A DNA stretch of 64,000 bases, taken from contig CP011806.1 of the NCBI GenBank assembly GCA_001664505.1, positions 2,580,904 to 2,644,903 on the forward strand, written 5' to 3'. Below, in pieces: positions 57,773 to 64,000 of the stretch. The stretch's first letter is position 1. Each line of letters starts with the position of its first letter. Origin of the DNA: Acidobacteria bacterium Mor1 (lineage in GTDB: Bacteria > Acidobacteriota > Polarisedimenticolia > Polarisedimenticolales > Polarisedimenticolaceae). Position numbers and translations under genes: made by a program. The notes below the pieces were generated by a model. It saw only the letters and a list, made by a program, of their open reading frames with translations. It was not told the origin of the DNA and did not search any database.

Positions 57773-59938
57773 TCACCCCGCCGGCGTGCCGCCCATCCCG
57801 ACCGCTCGCACCTTGAGCGGCCTGGAGGCATCCTCACTCGCGCGCTCGGCGAAGACCTCCTGAGCCGCACGGCGCGGCTCCCCGTCCGCCGGGGTCCGGC
57901 GGACGTACCCGCCATCTGCACCCAGGTCCCAGGCACTGCAGTTGTCCGCCCGGTAGGTGGCGAGGATCTGATCCAGCTCCCCCTGAAGCCGTGAATCCAG
58001 GATCGGCACGACGGTCTCGACCCGGTTGCTCAGGTTGCGCTTCATCCAGTCCGCCGAGCCGATGAAGTGCTCGGGGCTGCCTCCGTTCTCGAACCGGTAC
58101 ACGCGGCTGTGCTCCAGGAACCGCCCGACCACGCTGAACAGCCGGATGTTCTCCGAGAGCCCCGGCACCCCCGCCCGCAGACAGGACAGGCCACGGACGT
58201 GGAGTTCGATCGGCACACCCGCCCGACTCGCCGCATACAGTTCGCGAATCAGTTCCGGATCCTGGAGCTGGTTCATCTTGGCTTCGATGCCGGCGGGACG
58301 GCCGGCGGCGGCGTGCTCCGCCTCCCGCCGGATCAACGCCTTGAAGCGCCCGCGCATGGCGCCCGGAGCGACGAGCAAGGTTCGATAGTTGGCGCTGGCG
58401 GTCGCTCCGGTCAGTGAATTGAACACCGCCGCCACATCGTCACAGATGTCCGGGTTGGCGGTCAGGATACCGATGTCCTCGTAGAGGCGGGCGGTTCGGG
58501 TGTGGTAGTTGCCGGTACCGAGGTGAGCGTAACGGCGAATCTGTCCCGCTTCTTCCCGGACAATGAGCGCCGCCTTGACGTGAGTCTTCAGCCGCTCGAC
58601 CCCGTAGCTGACGTGGACCCCTTCCTTCTCGAGCAGTTTGCCCCAGGCGATGTTGGGCGCTTCGTCGAAACGGGCTGTGACCTCGACGACGACCGCCACC
58701 TGCTTGCCCCGGCGCGCCGCATCGATCAGCGTTCGCACGATCGGAGAATCGGAACTGGTGCGATAGATCGTGAGCTTGATCGCGAGCACGTCGTCGTCGA
58801 CGGCGCCCGCCTGAATGAAGCGCAGCACCGACGAATCGAAGCTGTGGTAGGGATGATGCAGCAGCACATCGCCGCCGGCGATCTCGTCGAAAAGCGCCTC
58901 CGAGCCCGACGAGGCGAGGGAACGCAGGCGCGGGTGACTCACCAGCTCATGATGCGGGAAGCGCAGTTCCTCGCGGCCTGGAGGATCGAATGCCATCAGA
59001 TCGCCCAGTCCGAGGTAGGTGCCGTCTACGTAGGTATCGGACGTTGAAACGCCGAGCTGTTTGGCCAGCCACTTGCGATCCCGCTTGGACGCGTGGCTGT
59101 CGATCTGCACCCGGACCACTCCGGCGAATCGGCGAGCCTTGAGGTCGTTGCTCACCTGGCGAATGATGCTGCCCGGCTCGGCGGTCTCGTCCGACAGTTC
59201 CTGAGAGCGGTTCGAGCGACCTTCAGCGCCGCGAGTCACGCGGAAGCAGTACACCCTCTTCGGCTTGCTGTCGGGATAGAGCAGATCGAGGTTTGCGGCG
59301 ATGACCTGTTCCAGGGGCACGAAGCCGGAACCGTCGTCGAGGGGAATCCACCGCGGGCGGTTGCCGGGCACCTTGATCCGGATGAAACGGTCCCGATCGT
59401 GCTTGCTGTCGCCGAACACCACCGCGAGGTTGAGTCCCAGATTGCTGATGAAGGGGAACGGGTGCTCGGAGTCGACGGCCAACGGAGTGAGGATCGGCAG
59501 CACCGATGCCTTGAGGTACTCCCGCAGCGCGTTGCGCTGTTTCCCACCGAGCTTGTCGTGATCGACGATCGGCAACCCTGCCTCGGCGAGTTGCGGGTGC
59601 AGTACATCCTGCAGCAGTTCGGCCAGCACCCGGCTCTGCTCGAGCAACTCCTCACTGCACGCCTCGAACTCTTCCCGCGGCGTGCGGCCGTCGATGGAGA
59701 CCTTCTGGGAGTCCCGCTCGATCTGCCGTTTGAGTCCACTGACCCGCTTCATGAAGAACTCGTCGTGGAGCATTCCGGCGATGCCAGCGAACTTGACCCG
59801 CTCGAGTAGCGGCACCGCCGGATCCTGAACCATGGCGATGACCCGGCGTGCGAAGGCGAGCCAGCTCAACTCGCGGCTGCGGAACGCCTCGGGGGATTGC
59901 GTACAGATCGATGCACTGGGCTCGCGTTCGGCGGGCAT
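57773..59938 (-). CDS. ppk1: Polyphosphate kinase 1
   Basis: The 721-residue enzyme makes inorganic polyphosphate from ATP. The autophosphorylated histidine lies in LKTHVKAALIV (H453) and the second catalytic histidine in EHSRVYRF (H610), matching H435 and H592 of E. coli PPK. RELSWLAFARRV, DDDVLAIKLTIYRTSSDSPIV and AHLGTGNYHTRTA are further hallmarks. AGAGGA lies five to six bases upstream. The gene is divergent from ppx, a common arrangement allowing joint control. Confidence 0.96.
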   Translation of the reverse strand: MPAEREPSASICTQSPEAFRSRELSWLAFARRVIAMVQDPAVPLLERVKFAGIAGMLHDEFFMKRVSGLKRQIERDSQKVSIDGRTPREEFEACSEELLEQSRVLAELLQDVLHPQLAEAGLPIVDHDKLGGKQRNALREYLKASVLPILTPLAVDSEHPFPFISNLGLNLAVVFGDSKHDRDRFIRIKVPGNRPRWIPLDDGSGFVPLEQVIAANLDLLYPDSKPKRVYCFRVTRGAEGRSNRSQELSDETAEPGSIIRQVSNDLKARRFAGVVRVQIDSHASKRDRKWLAKQLGVSTSDTYVDGTYLGLGDLMAFDPPGREELRFPHHELVSHPRLRSLASSGSEALFDEIAGGDVLLHHPYHSFDSSVLRFIQAGAVDDDVLAIKLTIYRTSSDSPIVRTLIDAARRGKQVAVVVEVTARFDEAPNIAWGKLLEKEGVHVSYGVERLKTHVKAALIVREEAGQIRRYAHLGTGNYHTRTARLYEDIGILTANPDICDDVAAVFNSLTGATASANYRTLLVAPGAMRGRFKALIRREAEHAAAGRPAGIEAKMNQLQDPELIRELYAASRAGVPIELHVRGLSCLRAGVPGLSENIRLFSVVGRFLEHSRVYRFENGGSPEHFIGSADWMKRNLSNRVETVVPILDSRLQGELDQILATYRADNCSAWDLGADGGYVRRTPADGEPRRAAQEVFAERASEDASRPLKVRAVGMGGTPAG

Positions 59939-59995
59939 GCTTTTCCTCTCGTGATGTCGGACCGCGGTCGTGCCTGAGCCTGCGGAGATGGGTGT

Positions 59996-60001
59996 ATTAT
60001 A
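59996..60001 (-). promoter_or_regulatory. -10 element for ppk1
   Basis: A perfect TATAAT lies on the minus strand at 60001-59996, 57 bases before the ppk1 ATG at 59938. It is flanked symmetrically by GGGT and ACCC. No good -35 is found at 17 bp, so an activator such as the PhoB-like regulator may be needed. The 108-bp region is shared with the divergent exopolyphosphatase gene. Confidence 0.45.
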
Positions 60002-60046
60002 CCCGAGTCAACCAGGAGGGCCCGCGGCTCCCGCCGCACCGTTTTC

Positions 60047-61573
60047 ATGTCCGAACCAGAACGCATCCACGAGAGGCCCCGCGCCGGCTACGGGCCCGAC
60101 CACGTGGCCGCCGTCGACCTGGGATCCAACAGCTTTCACATGATCATCGCCCGCAACAACGGCGGTGAACTGCTCGTGGTGGACAAGCTTCGCGAGATGG
60201 TTCAGCTCGCGGCGGGGCTCGACAAACGGCGGGTGCTGACCCGCAAGGCCAAAGACCGGGCGCTCAAGTGCCTGCGACGCTTCGGCGAGCGGCTGGCCAA
60301 CATGCCGCCCGAGGCGGTGCGGGCCGTCGGCACCAACACCCTGCGAAGCGCCCGGGACGCCCGCGAATTCGTCGCCGAGGCGGAAGACGCGCTGGGCCAT
60401 CCGATCCAGACCATTTCGGGTATCGAGGAGGCCCGCCTGATCTTCCAGGGCGTGACCCAGACCCTGCCCGACCCGAGCAAGCGCCGGCTGGTAGTCGACA
60501 TCGGTGGGGGGAGCACCGAGCTGATCGTCGGCGAGAAGGGTCGACCGCGGGCGATGGAAAGCCTGTACATGGGCTGCGTCTCGATGTCCCGGCGCTACTT
60601 CGCCGACGGAAACATCGACGAGGAGGCCATGCGCCAGGTCGAGCTCGACGCCAGGCGAGAGCTCGAGCCGATCCGCGAGCGCTACCTGGCCCGCGGCTGG
60701 GATCAGGCCATCGGCGCCTCGGGCACCGTCCGGTCGATCAACCAGGTCATCGCCTCCCATCGGCCGGGAAAGCGTGAGGGAATCACCCTCAAGGGATTGC
60801 GCAAGCTTCGCGAACTGGTGCTTGCTGCAGGACACGTCGACGCCCTGCGCCTCGAGGGCCTGAACCCGGACCGGCGCGCGATCTTCCCGGCAGGGCTCTT
60901 GATCCTGCTGTCGGTCTTCGAGACCCTGAAGATCGAGCGCATGACAACCGCCGACGGAGCGCTGCGGGAAGGACTGCTCTACGACCTTCTCGGGCGCATG
61001 GGGGACGCCGACGTGCGCGCCCGCAGCGTGCGCTGGCTGGCCGATCGCTACCACGTCGACTGGGAACACGCCGAGCGGGTCGAGGGGGTCGCAACGGCGA
61101 TGCTCGATCAGGTCAGCGGTTCCTGGGCGCCGGATGATCGAATTTCGCGGCGCCTGCTCGCCTGGGCCTCCCAGCTACACGAGATCGGGCTCGACATCGC
61201 GCACCAGCACTACCACAAGCATGGTGAATACATCATCGCCCAGTCGGATCTGTTCGGGTTTTCCCGGGAAGAACAGCGCATGCTGGCGACGCTGGTGCGA
61301 GCACACCGCCGCAAGTTCCCGGCGGCGGCCATCTCCGCCCTGCCCGATCACTGTGTGCGATCCACCGAGCGGCTGGCCATCCTGTTGCGCCTCGCCGTGC
61401 TCTGCTCGCGAAGTCGCCGGGACACGCCGGTCCCGCAGCTGGAAGCCGGCAAGCGACGGCTCTCTGCCAAGTTCCCCTCCGGTTGGTTGGCCGATCACCC
61501 GTTGACCCGGGCGGACCTCAAGCAGGAAGCGGGCTACCTGCGCAGCGCCGGATACAAGCTGGACTGGGACTGA
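60047..61573 (+). CDS. ppx: Exopolyphosphatase, Ppx/GppA family
   Basis: The 508-residue protein has the ASKHA ATPase fold of Ppx/GppA: phosphate-1 DLGSNSFHMIIAR, AVGTNTLRSARDA, phosphate-2 VVDIGGGSTELIVG and GASGTVRSINQ. A C-terminal HD-like helical domain (about 320-500) supports Ppx rather than a short GppA. It removes terminal phosphate from polyphosphate and may also act on pppGpp. ATG 60047 is the first available start; AGGAGG lies about 25 bp upstream, so the ribosome site is poor. Confidence 0.94.
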   Translation: MSEPERIHERPRAGYGPDHVAAVDLGSNSFHMIIARNNGGELLVVDKLREMVQLAAGLDKRRVLTRKAKDRALKCLRRFGERLANMPPEAVRAVGTNTLRSARDAREFVAEAEDALGHPIQTISGIEEARLIFQGVTQTLPDPSKRRLVVDIGGGSTELIVGEKGRPRAMESLYMGCVSMSRRYFADGNIDEEAMRQVELDARRELEPIRERYLARGWDQAIGASGTVRSINQVIASHRPGKREGITLKGLRKLRELVLAAGHVDALRLEGLNPDRRAIFPAGLLILLSVFETLKIERMTTADGALREGLLYDLLGRMGDADVRARSVRWLADRYHVDWEHAERVEGVATAMLDQVSGSWAPDDRISRRLLAWASQLHEIGLDIAHQHYHKHGEYIIAQSDLFGFSREEQRMLATLVRAHRRKFPAAAISALPDHCVRSTERLAILLRLAVLCSRSRRDTPVPQLEAGKRRLSAKFPSGWLADHPLTRADLKQEAGYLRSAGYKLDWD

Positions 61574-61591
61574 AGGACGCTCGGAACGGCG

Positions 61592-62101
61592 TCAGATCTC
61601 GATTCCGAGTTTGTCGAACATCCGCGGGGGCAAGAGCCAGCGCAGCTCCCCGGTTCCCGGCTCGAGATCGCGCCAACGGTCGCAACGGCAGTCGATGCGG
61701 CAGACGGCCGCCGTCGGAAACACCAGCGACCCGCCGCCGATCAGCAGCTCCGCCAGCAGCGACAGGTCCGGTTGATGACCGACGAGCATGCCGCGCCGCA
61801 GGTCGTCATCCAGTTCCCGCAGCACGTCCATCGCGGCATCGATGCTCTCCTCGTACAGCCGTGAGTCCGAGGAGATCGGCGCGGCCCACCCGCCGGCCAG
61901 GGCCGCCAGCTCCGCCGTACCGTTGGCCCGAACCGCCGGAGAGCTGATGATCTTGTCGGGCACGTGGGCCAGGCCCGAGAGCACTCGCCCCATGGTGCGC
62001 GATGCCCGGATACCCCGGGGCGCCAGCGGTCGATCGCTGTCGTCACGGTAGTCGGCGTCCCAATCGGACTTGCCGTGCCGCATCAGCAGGACGGTCTTCA
62101 T
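61592..62101 (-). CDS. sixA: SixA-type phosphohistidine phosphatase
   Basis: The 169-residue histidine phosphatase has RHGKSDW with the catalytic His, and MLVGHQPDLS with the second His, as in SixA. SixA removes phosphate from phosphohistidine in phosphorelay or PTS proteins. It overlaps the CHAD gene by 4 bp (ATGA), and CHAD-SixA adjacency is common. It is convergent with ppx. Confidence 0.92.
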   Translation of the reverse strand: MKTVLLMRHGKSDWDADYRDDSDRPLAPRGIRASRTMGRVLSGLAHVPDKIISSPAVRANGTAELAALAGGWAAPISSDSRLYEESIDAAMDVLRELDDDLRRGMLVGHQPDLSLLAELLIGGGSLVFPTAAVCRIDCRCDRWRDLEPGTGELRWLLPPRMFDKLGIEI

Positions 62102-63681
62102 GGCTGGAGCATCCGGCGAAAGTGCTTGCGGTTCTCTTCGGCGGAAAACTCGGCGAAGCAGTCGGCGAAACGTTGAAGCTCCTTCTTCTGACTGCGATCC
62201 AGCCGCTCCAGCAACCGCCCCATGGCCAGCAGCGGCTCCGCGCCCGCTTCACTACCTCCGGTCATCTCGCCGGCCCACCCTGCGAGGGCGGCCTGCTGGA
62301 CCTCGAGATCGTTGAACCGGCCCAGATTGTCCTGGAGGCGCTTCAGAGCGCGCACCGCCGGCTTGAGATGCTCGGGGTCGTAGAGCGCCGCGAAGAACTC
62401 GAGCAGGTAGCGGAGTTTCTTGCAGTCGATGCGAAGGTCGTGCAGCGACTGCGGACGAGACGCACGGGCCTTGGCCCCGCGTCGCATTACCCGCTCGAAG
62501 CGTCGTAGCGTTCGCTGGCCCGCCAGTTCGCCGATCGGTGTATTCGCCGCTTCGGCGGTCGCGGCCGGGTCGGCCAACACCTGCTCCCACCAGGCCATCT
62601 CTTCGCGGAACCGGCGGCTCCGCAGTTTCCGGCGAAGCGACCGTTGCTCTCGCTGCCGCCGCTCCTCGAGCAAGGTCTCGAGCGGCGCGAGATGGGGCCG
62701 GACCGCAGCGGGCAGGCTGCGCCGGTAGTCCGGAAGATTGAGCATGTAGACGTCGAGATCGCGGGTGGGGCCGGTCACCTGGCCGACCCAGGAGAAGAAC
62801 TCGCGAGCCCGTTCGAGGGTCGGCGCGGGCCACAGTTCCTTGAACTGCCCCAGGCAGGTCCGGGTGCGCCGCACCGCCACACGAAGATCGTGGAGGAACT
62901 CACTGTCCACGTCGGCCAGGGTTCCCTCGAGATTGTCCTCGATGGTCCTGCGCAACATGAGCAGGAGCCGAGGGATCGCCGTGGACGCCGGCTCTTCGGC
63001 ACCGGCGTCGAGCGCCGGCTTGGAAGCGTAGGCTCCGGGCCGCGCACCGACCGAGGCGAGCACGCGGCTGAGGTCCCCTTCCTGCTCCTGGTCGGCCTCG
63101 AGCACACGGGAACACTGAACGACGACCTCCGACAAGGCCCGGTCGTAGCCGCGCACGGCGGTCAGGCGCAACTGGAGCGGCAGCTCCGCATCCCCCTTCT
63201 CGATTCCGTAGGCACCGGCATGGCCTCGCACGCGAACCCGTTCGACGTCGGCCCAGACCACTGTCTTGCGATTCCCGTCGAGGATCCGGAAACCACGAGC
63301 CCGGACCCGCACGCTGACGACGCGCAGGAGACGCCGCATCTCCAGGACCGGCTCGAGCCGGTGTCTCAGCGGCCCTTCGGGAAGATCCCAGACGAAACCG
63401 GGGGCCGCGGCGACCTGAACACCCTCGAGCGGCGCGCCGTCCAGGCTGCCGAGCTGCAGCAATCGTCCGGATTCCCCGCGAGTGGCCGCCAGCAACATGG
63501 TTCGGCGGTAGAGCCTCCAGTCGAAGGTGTCGAAGTAGTCCCAGGACTCCTGGCGGTTCTCGGTCGGGGCGATGGCGAAGTGCGAGGCGAGCAGGTCGAA
63601 GAGCGCGTCTTCGTCCATCCCGGCGGGCAGCGGGAAGGAGACCGCCTCGGGCTCGCGCGATTCGGGTTTCGTTCGGCTCAT
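62098..63681 (-). CDS. CHAD domain protein with degenerate CYTH-like N-terminus
   Basis: The 527-residue protein has a C-terminal CHAD domain (about 235-520). CHAD is a polyphosphate-binding helical fold that targets polyP granules. The conserved histidines and basic helices are visible: FLHDLRVAVRRTRTCLGQF and SLHDLRIDCKKLRYLLEFF, with the characteristic RxxRxx pattern. The N-terminal 220 residues look like a CYTH/triphosphate-tunnel domain (YFDTFDWRLYRRTMLL, VRVRARGFRILD), but the ExExK signature is not evident, so catalysis is doubtful. Together with ppk1, ppx and sixA it strongly supports a polyphosphate role. Confidence 0.9.
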   Translation of the reverse strand: MSRTKPESREPEAVSFPLPAGMDEDALFDLLASHFAIAPTENRQESWDYFDTFDWRLYRRTMLLAATRGESGRLLQLGSLDGAPLEGVQVAAAPGFVWDLPEGPLRHRLEPVLEMRRLLRVVSVRVRARGFRILDGNRKTVVWADVERVRVRGHAGAYGIEKGDAELPLQLRLTAVRGYDRALSEVVVQCSRVLEADQEQEGDLSRVLASVGARPGAYASKPALDAGAEEPASTAIPRLLLMLRRTIEDNLEGTLADVDSEFLHDLRVAVRRTRTCLGQFKELWPAPTLERAREFFSWVGQVTGPTRDLDVYMLNLPDYRRSLPAAVRPHLAPLETLLEERRQREQRSLRRKLRSRRFREEMAWWEQVLADPAATAEAANTPIGELAGQRTLRRFERVMRRGAKARASRPQSLHDLRIDCKKLRYLLEFFAALYDPEHLKPAVRALKRLQDNLGRFNDLEVQQAALAGWAGEMTGGSEAGAEPLLAMGRLLERLDRSQKKELQRFADCFAEFSAEENRKHFRRMLQP

Positions 63682-63808
63682 GGGTGGCCCGCGGATACGG
63701 CGAGCTCAGAGGGCCCGCCTCGATGACGACGGGTCATTGTAGACGTTTTTGCCTGCGTCACGGCCCGGGTATCGGGGCCGCCCGAAGGGTGATCCCGGGA
63801 GCGACCGG

Positions 63809-64000
63809 TCAGGTTCGCCGATGTTCGGGGTCGAGGAAACGGTAGCCCACACCGCGCACGGTGGTCAGCCACGAGGCCGCCGGGCCCAGCTTGCGCCGCA
63901 AGCGCCGGATGTGGGTATCCACCGTGCGTGACATGACCTCGGCATCGTAGCCCCACAGCTCGGACAGGAGCGCTTCCCGGGTCCGCACCCGGCCCCGGGC
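63809..64000 (-). CDS. OmpR/PhoB-family response regulator, C-terminal part
   Basis: Only the last 63 residues are in the window; the 5' end is cut off. They form the winged-helix DNA-binding domain: [20 protein letters not shown], then IRRLRRKLG and [10 protein letters not shown], closely like PhoB. The receiver domain should lie beyond the right edge. Its place beside the phosphate genes suggests PhoB-like control of the pst and polyP genes, but OmpR-family members are similar in this part. Confidence 0.85.
   Translation of the reverse strand, partial: ARGRVRTREALLSELWGYDAEVMSRTVDTHIRRLRRKLGPAASWLTTVRGVGYRFLDPEHRRT

Overview
The window is high-GC bacterial chromosome, densely coded on both strands, with many genes for secreted, outer-membrane and regulatory proteins. 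Several features recall Acidobacteriota, possibly a Thermoanaerobaculia-like lineage: an OmpR-type winged helix tethered to the membrane and fused to an output-unrelated domain, Ser/Thr kinases with large membrane tails, Cys-rich secreted proteins ending in a 'YLVRG..ECG.GTYG' module, and DUF885 and M1 peptidases. That assignment is inference; no rRNA or tRNA is present to confirm it. I see no phage, insertion sequence, CRISPR array or integron, and the one mobile-type module is a ParD/ParE toxin-antitoxin pair.

Layout. 1-6.7 kb: the start of a degenerate kinase-like protein, a TonB-dependent receptor, a class I aminotransferase, a DUF885 lipoprotein and a GGDEF-PilZ protein. 6.8-15.9 kb: a glutathione S-transferase, then a probable operon of secreted M1 metallopeptidase, alpha/beta hydrolase, ankyrin-PQQ propeller protein, small membrane protein and GT-C-like membrane protein. 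16-22 kb: secreted and sensory genes, namely a small secreted protein, a protein with four disintegrin-like Cys-rich repeats, a winged-helix/TM/FGE-sulfatase fusion with a strong palindrome upstream, and a zinc-protease-like secreted protein. 22-28 kb: a five-gene operon (PepP-like peptidase, fused aspartokinase/diaminopimelate decarboxylase, GST, bestrophin-like channel, Sel1 protein). 28-32 kb: a hypothetical gene divergent from a subtilase. 32-35 kb: the toxin-antitoxin pair and a long acyl-CoA dehydrogenase. 35-38 kb: an OpuC/EgtU-like ABC importer with fused binding protein and permease, pterin dehydratase and EVE protein. 38.6-42.7 kb: an RsbW-like ATPase and the electron-transfer flavoprotein operon etfB-etfA-ETF:quinone oxidoreductase, which could accept electrons from the nearby acyl-CoA dehydrogenase. 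42.7-51.8 kb: a membrane Ser/Thr kinase, an IgGFc-binding-like secreted protein, an SGNH hydrolase, a class V aminotransferase-like enzyme and an ApaH-like phosphatase.

51.8-64 kb is a coherent phosphate and polyphosphate region: pstS-pstC-pstA (no pstB visible), a small helical protein, polyphosphate kinase, exopolyphosphatase, a SixA phosphohistidine phosphatase, a CHAD protein and the end of a PhoB-type response regulator.

Two window-wide observations stand out. At least seven genes have a plausible -10 hexamer 6-9 bases before their start codon and no Shine-Dalgarno sequence, which suggests leaderless transcripts. Several intergenic regions also carry clean palindromic or tandem operators next to regulators or divergent genes.
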